62,000 bases of DNA, from positions 13,195,001 through 13,257,000 of the forward strand of contig NC_092575.1 in the NCBI RefSeq assembly GCF_037975245.1. Reading direction: 5' to 3'. A program made the translations under genes and the position numbers. The notes under the pieces were generated by a model. The model saw only the letters and a program-made list of their open reading frames with translations. It searched no databases and was not told where the DNA came from. The stretch is from Apostichopus japonicus. Taxonomy: Eukaryota; Echinodermata; Holothuroidea; Aspidochirotida; Stichopodidae. Positions 37,796 to 49,768 of this stretch are shown piece after piece (position 1 is the stretch's first letter; each line of letters opens with the position of its first letter).

Positions 37796-38369
37796 GTTGA
37801 TGTAATGCCCATGAGTAATATATAGTGATGATGGACACATGAGCAAATTTAGATGTATTGCTGAGGAAATGATTTGACAGAATGAAGTGTTCGTGTTTGA
37901 AGTGTCTGTTTTGTTACTTATCTCCATTGTATCTCATATACAGAACATACAGATGAACCTATACTCCTGTTATGCAAGAGACAGTCAACATTACCACTTT
38001 TATCACAAACTATTTTTAGAGTGCTGTATTTATAATCCTTAATGTTCTTTCCTGGCTGTCTAATTTCTTGAAAGTTGCTTGAGGAGTATTAAGTTAGATG
38101 ATAACATCTCTCAGCTGGAGAATATATTCTGAAGCCAAGGCATGGCAATTGCATGTGGCTCACACGACCATCAACCCCCTCACCCATGTAGACTAAACTA
38201 TGCCCCCACCCCTTATCTGTGTCATTATGACATGTAATAAAATGCACACATTACAGGATAGGAGGATTGTGCCCTTCGTTAAATTGTTATAACCCCTCCC
38301 TAAATTAATGGTACATCTCCAACTTAGATTTCTTGCCTATACAGCCTGTCTGATGGTGATAATATTGTG
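37796..38369. other. Intergenic, no gene seen
   Basis: No recognised feature apart from short C-rich patches near 38170-38215. Confidence 0.6.
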
Positions 38370-38436
38370 CTAGTTGTTCGAGTATGAAACATTAAGACCG
38401 TTTCGGTAAGTCCATCTTCAGCCAGTTTTTGAACGA
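38370..38436 (-). mobile_element. Hammerhead-like Penelope-tail-type sequence, copy B
   Basis: The minus strand reads CTGAAGA, then TGG-ACTT-ACC, then GAAAC. These are both hammerhead core boxes separated by a short stem-loop. Flanking GTTCG (plus strand, 38377-38381) and GAACGA (38431-38436) can pair. Sequence outside the core differs from the other copies. Confidence 0.45.
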
Positions 38437-40113
38437 GGATGAAATTTGGTGAAAATTAAGAAATATTTTTGATAGGACTGTCTTGTTTTTCATTTCTATG
38501 TGCAGATAAACCTACATAGACTACATACAGATCTGACATTGACAAGTTCCCTTCAAACCTTTAAGCGGTACAAACAATCTTGCTCTATCAAATAGAAACT
38601 CCATTTCAGAGGATTAGTTGCTAATCATACCCTCCAAAAAATAACACATGGCACACGCCAATCTTTTGCCTCTCTCTAATCAAGCTTGTTATCTGTTTTG
38701 TTGCAGAGTTTTGATGTAAGGAGTCATTTTCTTAAAGTTTTTTATCAAAGACAAATTCTTTTATCTTCTACGACCATGCCGGCCCGCACGATTTCTGGTC
38801 GAGGTGACAAAAGAGCCCTTAAGGGGTTACAGACTGAGAAGAAAGACTATACTGATAATGTAGGATTGGTTAACCATGCTTGCGTTATCGAGGGGAGCAT
38901 TTTGATTAAATTTTCGCTTATTTTTGACGGTTAAAATTGGACATTTCCATTCAACTGAATAAACAAGCCAATTGACTGGTTTCCAATTATTAGTTTTGTC
39001 GGTCTTTTTCAGTCACCAGCTGCATTTCGGAAAGAAAGCTTGGGTCATAAACACCCTCCAAAAAAATGGGCAAATATGAGAAATGAAAAAAAAACATACA
39101 AAAGATGATACTTCAATATATAGACAAATCTTTCACAGATTGTCTGTGTTTATGTGATGCAATGAGTTCTTAAAAGCAGTGAAAAGCTTTAAAAAAATTC
39201 TTGTTCCGCAAGGAGGAATGTCGGTTTAATCTGTATGACATTATCTTTCCTCTTTGCATTCAGATACTTAACACAGAACTTGTCAAAACATGTTGATGTT
39301 TTTTTTACAGAGCAATGGTGCATGAACAAATTCAAACAAGATAATTTATGATTGTGCACTCTGGAGTACACTAAAGAACATATATATCCCAGAGTATAAT
39401 AATAATCACCAATTAATTTGTACATATATGGCAGGAATATTTCTAATTCATATCATTTGGTAAGAAAGATTGTACAAAGCTGAATCTTATATACAACATT
39501 TTTCATTTTTTGGGAATTTTTGGTTCATTTATGATAAATTACCAAAAGGATATATATTTGTGGTTTATTCTCCTCAAACCATCACCCTTGTCAGGGTTCA
39601 GTCATGTCATCTGTCTTTTCCCAACATCACCCACTACAATTGAAACCTTCCATCCTCATCTCCCACCCCCTACCCCCACCCTACCCCCCTTCGGAAATCC
39701 TTTATGGTAGGCAGGGTTGCCATGCATATTTGAAAACAACTGAAACATGAGTTCAATGATCTCTAATTCAGAATTCACTGGAAAAAAGCTTAAACCCTTC
39801 AATCTGGTATTTTAGATTATTCCACATTTTATTTCTCCATTTCCAAATAAGACCAAAAATTCAACCATGCTTCAGGAGCAAATATCATATGCATATATAT
39901 GCACATATGATCAGCATATTACTTCTGTGCATGCACAGCAATTTTACAATTTAAGTTGGTATTTTTAGATACCTTAATTAAGGCCCCCCGAGTGTTTAAT
40001 TACCGATTTAGAATCTTTGAGTGATTATATATTTTAGTAATCTGCAAGTAAATTAAAAGCTAAATAAGATAAACATTGATACCAGCAAAGAAAGATAAAC
40101 TACTATATAAGTG
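38437..40113. other. Intergenic, no gene supported
   Basis: An 82-codon frame at 38686-38934 follows an acceptor-like TTTTGTTGCAG at 38697-38707, but its translation has no recognisable domain. A C-rich patch lies at 39660-39690. Otherwise AT-rich. Confidence 0.5.
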
Positions 40114-40565
40114 ATGATGTCAGGACTTGAATACATTTCATGAAAACTAATATTATTTTTATGACATTATTTTCTCGATACATTCATTAGGTTTCCAATT
40201 TCAGGAAGAATTTTAATCGACTGAAACCAAGAAATTCAAATCAATCTATTTTTTACAGGAAGTAATAACCATCCACAGAATAACATCAGTGGAATAAAAA
40301 AATTAAACCTTATGCATCTCAGTAATCAAACTATTGACCTATGATGTCAGGACTTGAATACATTTCATGAAAACTAATATTATTTTTATGACTTTATTTT
40401 CTCGATACATTCATTAGGTTTCCAATTTCAGGAAGAATTTTAATCGACTGAATCCAAGAAATTCAAATCAATCTATTTTTTACAGGAAGTAATAACCATC
40501 CACAGAATAACATCAGTGCAATAAAAAAATTAAACTTTATGCATCTCATTAATCAAACTAAACAA
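40114..40565. repeat. Tandem duplication, ~228-bp unit, two copies
   Basis: The sequence from TGATGTCAGGACTTGAATAC (40114) to the GCATCTCAGTAATCAAACTA block is repeated from 40342 with only a few substitutions. The high similarity indicates a recent duplication. No coding content. Confidence 0.92.
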
Positions 40566-41309
40566 ACTTAGACATTAACAAATTTTTAAGAAACAAATAA
40601 GAAAAATAAGGAGAGTAAAGGCAGCTCTGTCATCCAAGAAGTATGGAATGAATACAACCCTAGCAAATAAAACGCAGGTTCATTTACTTTAAATCCAGGC
40701 AGTACACAAACGCATCAGCTAGCTTGAACACAATGCATAGTTCTGGTTATATTGATACTCAATAGAAAACAGATAAATTAGTAGCTCTGACTCAGCTGGG
40801 TGGAGTCCGTCTAGAAATTTGTCAAAATTACAAATGACCAAAATGTAAATAAACCTTTTTTTTGTTTTGTTTTTGGAAAATGATGAATGGTCTAGCAAAT
40901 AATTGATGTGGCTAGCCAAAAAAAAATTAATATTAGAAAAGGAATAAAGAGTGTGAGAGGGAGGTAGTAGGGGAAGAAGGGGGGGGGTGGATAAGGAGTA
41001 GACTAAAATAATATATGTATGAAGAAACTGTTAGCAACATAAAATAAAGGTAAAGATGTCTTTCATGGGATTATAGACATACTTTTTCTTCAAAACAGTC
41101 CATTCTTACTAGATCTAATGTAAAAGGTAAAAGAAAAGTGCTCCCCTCACTCCTCCAAAATTAAACAAAAGAAAAGGAAACAGACAGCAATATTAGGTCA
41201 AAGGTCAAGGGATAATACCTGAACTGCAAATTATTAACAGTTATGACGCTATTTAAGCTTTTTAAATATACAAAAAGACTTTTTCCTTGCACAGATTGTT
41301 GTCACACGT
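40566..41309. other. Intergenic, no gene seen
   Basis: Contains a purine-rich patch ending in a G-run at 40978-40987. Confidence 0.6.
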
Positions 41310-41690
41310 CCATTCCTCCCCTTCCCACCCCTGTCCCCTACCCTTCCCACCTCTGTCCCCTTCCCTTCTCACCCCATCCCCTCCCCTTCCCAACCCCTTT
41401 CCATATCTCCTCCCCTGTTCTTTCCCTGTCATCTCCCATTCCCACCCCTGGTCCCCTCTCTTTCCCAACCCCCTGTCCCCCTCCCCTCCCCTTCCCACCC
41501 CCTGTCCCTCCCCTTCCCCTTTCCCTATCTCCTCACCTGTTCCTTCCCATTCCCATCTCCCTTCCCATTCCCATCTCCCTCCCTGTTCATTTTCATTCAT
41601 AACCCTCTTCATTCCCTCGTCCTAATCTGTTCTCTATCCCTTCCCCTTGCATATTCCAAACCCTTTCCTCTACCCCTTTCCCTACCCATC
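41310..41690. repeat. Long pyrimidine-rich (C/T) tract
   Basis: About 380 bases dominated by CCCTTCCC, CCCACCCC and CCTGTCCC words, an old C/T minisatellite. Open frames of over 100 codons on both strands are made only of Pro/Ser/Leu or Gly/Glu/Trp and are artefacts. The minus strand has many runs of three to five G. Confidence 0.9.
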
Positions 41691-42350
41691 ACTTTCAATT
41701 TCAGTATTACAACCCCAAATTTCATTTCACTTTCTATCATCTAGTAGCACAATTTCCTTCATCAGGACTTTACCTCAAGTGATAGGAATGGCAAAATGGG
41801 CAGTCCAAGGGTGGGGAGGGATGCCAAATTAAGTTTACAGATGAAGACAATATTCCAGCAGCTTTGGTGGCGACTCAGGTATATAGTCTTCTATGGTTAC
41901 ATTTCGACCAATTAAATGGCCATTACTTTCCACAAAAGATTAGTTTTGATGTTCTTTGGATACTTTTTCCATGCTAAAATATTCCTCCCTGTAAATTGAA
42001 CTTTCTTTTCATATATGGAAGTAACTGTTACATTTTAACAAAGTTTGTTCTTTTAACATACATGTGATTCTTAAACAAATAAGAACCTTCAGTGACAAAC
42101 CATTTTAGAATCTAAGAATTGGATGCATGACTTATTTTTGATCAAATTTGCACAGAGATAAATAATGTAATGTTTGTTCAACTTGTCTGTCACCTACCCT
42201 AAAGGAGTTATCAATATTGCACTCAAATGTTAGTGTGATAAAAGTAACACTTTTCAGAGGTACTCTCTGGGAGTTTCTGATACTTGAAATTATACCCAGG
42301 CATTGAGATATTTATACTAACCTCCATTGAGGATGACTGTAAAAGTTTGT
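41691..42350. other. Intergenic, no gene seen
   Basis: AT-rich sequence with no recognised feature. Confidence 0.6.
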
Positions 42351-42713
42351 TTAAATGCATTGAAGACTCGCCCCTAACCGCTGCCGCCCAATGAAAAAAG
42401 TTAACTTTCCGTTGGTTGCAAGTGAAGTTTTCTTCTTGTCTGCAAAATGCAGACAGTAATGAAACGTGATACTTTGTTATCTTTTATCTAGACCTGAGAT
42501 GTCCATCGCTGCTATGTACACTGTGCTGTGGGTATTGACCGTAGCTGTATGTACTGACTGTACAGTAGTGTTCTATTACCGACGATAGCAAGCTGTGTGT
42601 GTATTTTCTGGGATCGATGGTGGTGTCTAACACTTCTATTACACCTCATTCGAAACTAGGTCAGATTACCGGCATCGGACGTTTTTTTGCGCGCGAGTAT
42701 TCACTCCCTTTAA
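42351..42713 (-). mobile_element. TTAA-flanked MITE (piggyBac-like), copy 2
   Basis: An inverted copy of 4908-5278. Shared blocks, read as complements, include GATCGATGGTGGTGTCTAAC, TACACCTCATTCGAAACTAG and AAGTTAACTTTCCGTTG. Both ends lie at TTAA (42351-42354 and 42710-42713), with ends TGAAGACTCGCC and, complemented, TGAATACTCGCG. Several substitutions and small indels separate the copies. Confidence 0.8.
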
Positions 42714-45640
42714 GTAGGACTATAATGCTGGGACCATGACACAGATAATTTGAGATTGAGGGGTGCACGGGCGAGGAGCAAGATCAATACATTCGATGGT
42801 GTTTCATTACTGCCTGTGGCGGGACCGCGCCTGTGTGACGATCATTGCTCTAAAAAACACTAGACACCAGTATGTAGCTATATACCTCCAGTTGTAACTC
42901 ATACCTGTAGTTACCATTAAATTCCATTAAAAATTTGTACCGAGAACACTTTTGGTCCTCACACGTCAGAAATACAGAAATAGTTCTGTAGATCGAGGCA
43001 AGGAATCAATAAGAGTGTCCTGACAAATGCCATGTCTCTTTTAAGTCACACCATTTGGGACCACGAACGTAGAATTGATTTCATTAATTGCAGAGAGATT
43101 GCCGTTGACCTGGACAAATTCACACTACACCGCACAACACAGTAGACAATTGGTCTGTTAGTTATAGAAAGGACTGGCCAGATTCGAGTATGTAATATAG
43201 GCTAGCCTAAATGAAAAGATGCAGCTTAATAATTGGTGAAATATAGACTTTCATCATCAGGGAAGCAACTAACAGACCTGTATTCAGAATGGTTTAATGA
43301 AGAAATTATGAAAAATTGGTAAAAATGAGGAAAAATTATGAAAATGAAGAAATTGGTTTAAAGAAATTATTTAGAATGGTTTAATGAGGTTGGCTGCTTG
43401 GAGCAGAGCAGGGCAGGGGGGGGGCGGGGGAGAGGGAGAATAGGATCACACTAACGAGTGATAGCGGGAATTTATTTTATAACAAGATGTTCAAGAGATA
43501 CTTATCTTATTAGCTTGTCCATATGCATAGGCTCTGCTTGTATCTGTAAATATTATACTAAAAATTATGAGAATTTAACTAATTCTTTTACACTTCAGTT
43601 TATGTTGAAATAGAGATATTTATAAGAGTGAAACTCCTCTCATGATACAGGCCTGATTATAATAAACAAATTAATTTTATAATGATGAAAAATGTTTTAT
43701 TATATATTTAAAAAACACATCTTAAAGCATGGAACATTTTTTCATGTTCTTCATTTGACATGGAACTAGAAGATATGTTGGCAGGTGGGGAGGGGGGGGG
43801 GGATTCAGTCAGATGTTTAAAGGAATTACTGTGAGGGGAATGTTCTGGAAATAATACATAATTTCTCTGTACTTATTTCTATCAATAAATCCTGCTCACC
43901 CTATGCAGATATTGGCACCGATACAATTTCATGTTGTCAACATATAGGCACTTGCATACATACACATCTTCCATCATATCCATCATTTTTACCCCAATTC
44001 TTTGAATTTTGAATATCTCACCCGCCCTTGCATACAAATATAAACGTTAATAAGTTAATATGGTATTAAATAATACAAAACCCACATACGTGACTAGTAT
44101 ACATGTATGGACCTATATATTCTCTGACACACACAGCACACACTGTCAATAGACTACTTGGCAAACACTGCAGTAATACGTATTAAACAATGCATATATG
44201 TGTTTGCACAATGACTCAACCGTTGGGAGGGGAGACCCGTAGTTATATTGTTGTGCACACAAATCTTTTGAATCATCACAGCGGTATAGCTGTCAATAGC
44301 GTGGGTAAATCCCAGCTTATTGGGTCTTTTTTTTTCTTGTTTTAATTTGTGAGGAAATTTAGCAAAACTTGAAAATGAAATAGATAGTGTGCAGTCCTTT
44401 GAGTAATTGATTGTACAGAGAAACCACTATGAGTTACAGTTCAAATATTTGAACAAATGTTTTGTTTTGTGTTGAAAGGAGTGAACCTTTTTTGTAAATC
44501 TTGCAAGAGGTTTAGCATAGACAAGGATCATGTCCAATTCGTCATTGGTTGTTTTATTTAGGAATATACCATTCGATAATGGGTTGACATCGAGTTTAAC
44601 AATTGTAAAAGGTTACTGACTAATTATAATATAAATCATATAAATTCACTAAATTAAAATAGGTTACAAATGTCATGTGTCGTTCTCAAAATAACAATTT
44701 GAGAAAAACACGTTTTTTTTTTTTAGATTGGATAAAGCTCAAAACACCCCTACTTAACAGTGGAATATTCCGACCGGCAATACATGATCCATGAAAGACA
44801 AGACCAAAATCACAGACAGTTACTTTTCATCAAACCCATGAATTGTTTCAGACAATTAGGTCAAGTTACAATTACGCAATCTTAAAAAGGTTCATTATAA
44901 TATTATACCACCAAATTATGCTGGAATTAATAAATGGTCTCTCATATGCTTTTGAAAAGTCAAAGCAAGTTTTAGCATGGTAAATTTATTGGCAATATTG
45001 GTGACTTGTAAAAAGACTATTAATGTCGGTTAATGGATAGTTTAGAAAAGTATTTACATGGTTACCATGGCTCATGTCATATCAATTTAATTATAATCAT
45101 AATCTTTTTTCTTCTTTATCCACCTATAAAAAATTTATTTACATCCATTAGAAGATATTTGTGATTCATTATCAATGTTACCATCCAAGGCTATTTTAAC
45201 GCCCAGTTTGGGTTTTAAGATTGCAGCAATTTTCTACTCTACAATGCATTCATGAACTCCTAGTTTAAAAATGATTTTCTTCTGTATTCTTGTCAATGTC
45301 ATTGAATTTTGTTTCAAATACTGTCGTTTAAGCCGAGATGGACAATATTCTGTACTTTAGGAAACAGGTTGAAAGGGATGCGAAAAAAGGGGTGAGACAA
45401 GGGGAGAAATTGTCCCATTCAATTGTTAATTAACAAACAAATATGTCAAATTTTTGGTTACAGTATAAAATTTCACTATGAATGATGATAAACATTTCTA
45501 TCTCTTCTGCCAGTAGTAGTCCTTCTCCCTCTCCCCCCCCCTCCCATAAAAGAGGTAAAAAAAATAGTGCTTTATATTAAAAATTTCTGGCCAAATAATG
45601 GTTATATATAAGTCAAAATAAACAGCATTATAGCAACCAT
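42714..45640. other. Intergenic, no gene supported
   Basis: AT-rich with G-runs at 43418-43430 and 43790-43802. TTTCATCATCAGGG at 43250-43263 is a weak relative of the Penelope-tail motif, without a stem. No coding frame of note. Confidence 0.55.
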
Positions 45641-45654
45641 GAGTGACACTTGTG

Positions 45655-45750
45655 ACACCTATCTACCTTAGCCTAACAACTTGTATTAAACGTGAGGGCG
45701 ATGCAATGCAAGAATGTCACCAGTTAATAGTCTTTAAGGTAGATAGGTGT
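45655..45750. repeat. 16-bp perfect inverted repeat with 64-base loop
   Basis: ACACCTATCTACCTTA at 45655-45670 is the exact complement of TAAGGTAGATAGGTGT at 45735-45750. The right arm lies inside copy 1 of the ~100-bp repeat family. Confidence 0.75.
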
Positions 45751-45787
45751 GCGTAGGAGACAGGTAAGCGAGGAGTCAAGTAAATTT
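45700..45787 (+). repeat. ~100-bp dispersed repeat R100, copy 1
   Basis: Shares GCAAGAATGT, ACCAGTT and GGAGACAGGTAAG...GAGGAGT with the copies at 49668, 52247, 55328 and 55494. Confidence 0.7.
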
Positions 45788-45904
45788 CTATTGATCTGTA
45801 TCAATGTCAAAAGTGTATGATAGTAAAAGAAGCTTATATAAAAGTATTAAAATATGTAAAAGTTGCTTTAAAAAGAAAATTGGATGCTGTCAGTCGGGAT
45901 GTTT

Positions 45905-45952
45905 AATAGTCTATATAATATTCTTAATAGTCTATATAATATTCTTAATACT
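45905..45952. repeat. Short tandem duplication, 21-bp unit
   Basis: TTAATAGTCTATATAATATTC occurs twice in succession. Confidence 0.85.
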
Positions 45953-45995
45953 CTTATCACAACATATAGCCCCTCTTCCCCTTTCATGTTGATTG

Positions 45996-46320
45996 GCCGG
46001 AGCTGTTGCCGAGTGGAAAAAGGAAATGGCATTTGAAGCAATGAGATTTAGTAATAGGGACGTTTGGGGTTTCATCCCCGGCAGGGTCATAGTCAGGTGG
46101 GTTATTCATCCAAGAGCAATCTACAGTTTTCCCATCTGAAATGACTTTCTAAATTGAAAAGACTCCAAGTTTGAGTTAAAATGTTGAATCGGAAGCCACC
46201 CGATGTGTAAATTGTAATCCATGAGCCCTTGCGGGCTACTCCCACGTTCGTGGTCGATCAAGCACCGTAAACATAACTGCCTGGTTATGATACGATTATT
46301 GATGCTAATGGGAACCTATG
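45996..46320 (+). mobile_element. tRNA-derived SINE (family B)
   Basis: GCCGGAGCTGTTGCCGAGTGG gives an A box of the Ser/Leu-tRNA style. GGGGTTTCATCCCC at 46067-46080 gives a T-arm with a near-consensus B box. GCCGG at the start pairs with CCGGC near 46078-46082. The extra-long middle fits a class II tRNA ancestor. The anticodon arm is not normal, so it is not a functional tRNA. A non-tRNA body follows with small hairpins (GAGCCCTTGCGGGCT and CCCACGTTCGTGG). It is unrelated in body sequence to the SINE at 19310. The right border is approximate. Confidence 0.7.
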
Positions 46321-46339
46321 AATAAAATATGAGCCCATA

Positions 46340-46765
46340 AGTTTCTATTTTCCGCCACTTTAACACATAATTTAACGAGCAAGAAACAAACGAGTCAAAC
46401 ATTTTTAGCCGTATTCAAACTAATTTTGAAAGTTAATCCACAAACTTGGCATTAAAGAACTTATTTCAACTTTGAAATGCTCTGGGATTAATGGCAAGAA
46501 GAAAGTGTATAGCAACCAGAAGCTAATCCTCCTCCTCCTCCTCCTCCTCCTGCCTAGAGCGGGCTGCGTGAGAGTAATTTGCTCTCTACGAGATTGCCTC
46601 GGGAATGATTGTCTATCGATGACATTTGTTTACATACATTCTGCACAAAGAGATGTTTGCAATAGTCATCCGAGGGTGAAAAAACATGTGTGGATGTAGC
46701 GAGCATCTGCTTATTAATTTGCTAATTGTCTGTCAATCTGCTGGGCCTGAGAGACAGGCCACAGT
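46340..46765. other. Complex non-coding island, possible regulatory element
   Basis: Higher-complexity sequence than its surroundings, with a (CTC)n repeat at 46529-46551. Homeodomain- and Fox-like words occur (GTTTACATA, ATCGATGACA, TTAATTTGCTAATTG). No domain-bearing frame. Regulatory function is a guess from texture only. Confidence 0.25.
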
Positions 46766-47028
46766 TTCCAAGCAATGTATATTATTGACATCGCTAAGCT
46801 TCAAGTTAGTATAAGGAATGATATATTTATGAATTAACGATTGGAAAAAGCTATGAAGTAGTTAAATCAGCAAACTTGTTATGCCATATGCTCCTCTGAA
46901 TCTAAGATTCAGAAATAATACGGTTACAAGTATTCCGATGGAATTGGCTGTACTATCCAGGATCCAAGTAACAGTTAGTTATAAGATGTATGAATATTTA
47001 CAGTCCCCTGCCCCCCTCCCTTCCCCCC

Positions 47029-47250
47029 CCCAGAGTAAGGTAGTCCTGCTGTGGGATAACGAATGTAGCCCTTCTCCCCCCTCTCCCAGAGTAATGTGGT
47101 CCTGCTCTGGGATAACTATATAACTAAGAAAGCCCTTCTCCCCCACTCTCCCAGAGTATTGTGGTCCTGCTCTGGGATAACTATATAATGAAGATAACTC
47201 TCCCCCCCCCCCCAGAGAAATGTGGCCCTGGTCTGGGATAACTTTATAAC
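47029..47250. repeat. Tandem repeat of 56-65-bp units, each a CCCAGAG...CTCTGGG hairpin
   Basis: Four units start with CCCAGAG at 47029, 47085, 47150 and 47211. In each unit a complementary CTCTGGG (or a one-base variant) follows 13-14 bases later, then GATAAC and a C-rich run. Units 2 and 3 have perfect 7-bp stems. Confidence 0.9.
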
Positions 47251-48298
47251 ACAGACAGAGAGGCAATAGTTTTTATTTTTTATTCTAATTCATCTGGTAT
47301 GTTGACTATCACCTTCATGATGATCAGTCCCTGGGAATGAATAAACTGCCTTTAAATTTCTTTCATCATTCACAGAAATAGCTGTGCTTAATCAGAGTGG
47401 GTGTAAACAGGACTCCCCCTAAATGATGAATCACCACATGTGAGTCAGTATAGATCCTGGTGTGTATAGTCTTTGTTATATGACTGTGTTGGAATATAAT
47501 GACAGCATTGATGCAGCTCACTGACAAGCCCTGTACCAAAGACCACATCCTGGTCGTTGCTTTGTTATAGGTAGCTCTTGTCAAATAATACTGAATTAAG
47601 TTTCTCCACCTCTGACAATAGATGAAGATGTTACATGTTGTCAATTATATAGCTAACTGGTGTCTGGTGGTCATATCCTCTCTTATTCATTATACCCCTG
47701 GATGCATGCAGCCAGAGTTAGGACAATGTTGCTATTAATAGCTAACTGTGGTTAGACACGGTTTGCTTCATGTAAGCTTATAACCAGACTGTGGAATCCT
47801 GGATCAATCTTCCAATTACAAAACAGGATGCAAAAGTGTATTAACAAAAGACACTGTGATTGCTTGACTTCAATGAAGCAAATAATACAAAACAAATTGA
47901 CTCAATCATAGATGAAAACCTCCGCCTATATAAGGATGTGGTTACCACAGTCATGGAATGCATCCTCTTTGGAGAACAATGCATTATCATCTGATTATCT
48001 CATCTTCTCTGTCTTACAACAATAGATAGCTAAAAGCTTTGTATATATGTGTCATCTTAGGTTTATATGGAAATTTAGATCCTGTATACAGGATGTGTCT
48101 GTCAGAGAATCACCCCTTTTGTAAAAAATATTTTTGTGCTTGCTTTCTTTATTTTGTTGGCTTTAAATTGGTATCAGTTTGACTCTTTAAATCTGAAAGT
48201 TGAACTACAATTTGTTTTATCAAAATAAAGTAAAAACAAAAACTGTTAGCAAACTGCTCAATATCCACTCAATAGCCTATGTAAGAGAATGTGTACAG
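47251..48298. other. Intergenic, no gene seen
   Basis: A 92-codon minus-strand frame at 47366-47644 has no recognisable domain. No RNA gene or strong repeat. Confidence 0.55.
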
Positions 48299-48354
48299 TA
48301 AGTGGGCCTGACGTTTCAATCCTAAGAAGGATCTTCTTCAGAGGCTGAAGAAGA
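48299..48354 (-). mobile_element. Penelope-tail-like repeat with hammerhead-like fold, copy C
   Basis: The minus strand has CTGAAGA, a hairpin GATCC-TTCTTA-GGATT, then GAAACGTC. The first box matches the hammerhead consensus CTGANGA, but one unpaired A sits before stem II. It is flanked by a perfect 10-bp inverted repeat TCTTCTTCAG/CTGAAGAAGA at 48332-48354, overlapping the first box. Confidence 0.5.
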
Positions 48355-49063
48355 TGTCCTTAATATTTTTTATTGGGGAGGGGCTTTTTTTTATATATAT
48401 TTTTTTAGATATCTTTTAAGTTGGCACAATTATACTTTTCAAGTAGCCTTTTGCACCATTTTCAGTCAACTTTTTTATATTAGGTTTTTTTTTTATGAAA
48501 AGACTACATCAATGCAATTCACTTTATATACTTGACTATAATCAATCTATATTTCAAACAGTGATTCTGTTGACACTATGAACATTTCCAATCAGCTGTT
48601 AACGAGTAGATCAGAACCTCTGGGGGATAATTTTTTCTTACATGAAGTGCAATTACTATCCTCTTTATGCATACATTAAAGTCAACTGATCGAAAAAGTT
48701 GGCAGATTTGCTAAAACTTTGCAAACAAACTCAAAAAGCCACTTTAAAGATAATGTTATGATTTTGACAATGTATCGGTATAAAAATCCAGGAAAATAAA
48801 TTCAAGTTTCTGGAAATATTTTAAGCTCAATTTATAATTACCATACAAACACTTGTTTACTGGAATATCGTGCAATCAGGGGCTCATTATAAATGGTGTT
48901 TGATTTCTAAAGACACGTTGACCTGTAGTCAAAACTTCAAAAGAATACTTTTCATGTGAGGAGTTGTAAATTTGTCAAAAAATATATTATTATTTCTTTC
49001 CAGCCTAGTATGGTTCCCTAACAAAATCTTATTCTGAATTGACCGGCCAGCAAACTCTATGTA

Positions 49064-49682
49064 ATGTTGATGATTACGAAAATAAATTTAACAAATTTAA
49101 ACCCAACCTCATTTACATTCAAATGCAAAGCTGAAACCAAAGATCTCTTCTTAATAGTTATTTATCAACAATACATCTACACACACAAATTCGTAATAGC
49201 AGATTTAGACTGTACAATGCATATGCCATTAACACAATTCACAACTAAACATATATTTTATTATATATATATATATATCCAAACCCCGGTTCTAGAAATA
49301 AACTCTTTGATACCCTCATATTTTTCGACCATAGAACACAAACTTACGATACCATCGCAGCCCAAATAGCAGATCTATTGTGAAGCCGTCAACTCACAGA
49401 AGCAAAACTCTTTTTGAATTTGTCAAGGGTGATGTTTATTTACATCCCACCACCAGCAGAAATGATTTCTTGGATAAGAGGGGTCATGACGAGATAAATA
49501 ATGACCAACAAGAGTCTTCTTCGTTTACAAAAAAAAAAGAAAGCTACTTGAACTATAAACCAGCTACAAAAGAATTTGACATTGAAAACGAAGACAACAG
49601 GATCACATATAAAGTCAATGGTACAGTGATAAAGGTATATATGCATGTATCTTATGAGGTCATAGAGAGTGCACAGTGTTAA
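49064..49682 (+). other. Two adjacent ~100-codon frames, coding status unknown
   Basis: Frames at 49064-49369 and 49380-49682 lie one after the other on the plus strand with 10 bases between. I recognise no domain, signal peptide or repeat in either. The first runs through a short (TA)n tract at 49258-49278, which argues against coding. The second is Asp/Glu/Lys/Asn-rich. They may be remnants of one element or chance in AT-rich DNA. Confidence 0.2.
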
Positions 49683-49768
49683 AAAAGTTACCAGTTCATT
49701 CTAAGCACTGTAGAAATGAGAGTGCTACGGTTGTGGGGAGACAGGTAAGCAAGGAGTGAAGTCAATAC
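49668..49768 (+). repeat. ~100-bp dispersed repeat R100, copy 2
   Basis: CAGTGTTAAAAAAGTTACCAGTTCAT-like start, then CACTGTAGAA and TGTGGGGAGACAGGTAAGC followed by AAGGAGTGAAGTCAAT. Closest to copy 3. Confidence 0.8.

Noticed and set aside
40966-40976. let-7-like seed GAGGTAGTAGG
   Set aside because: The sequence diverges from let-7 after the seed, sits in a purine-rich patch and has no matching hairpin arm.
41243-41625. Over 100-codon Pro/Ser-rich frames and the opposing Gly/Glu-rich frame
   Set aside because: They arise from the polypyrimidine tract. Several phases are open at once and all are low complexity.
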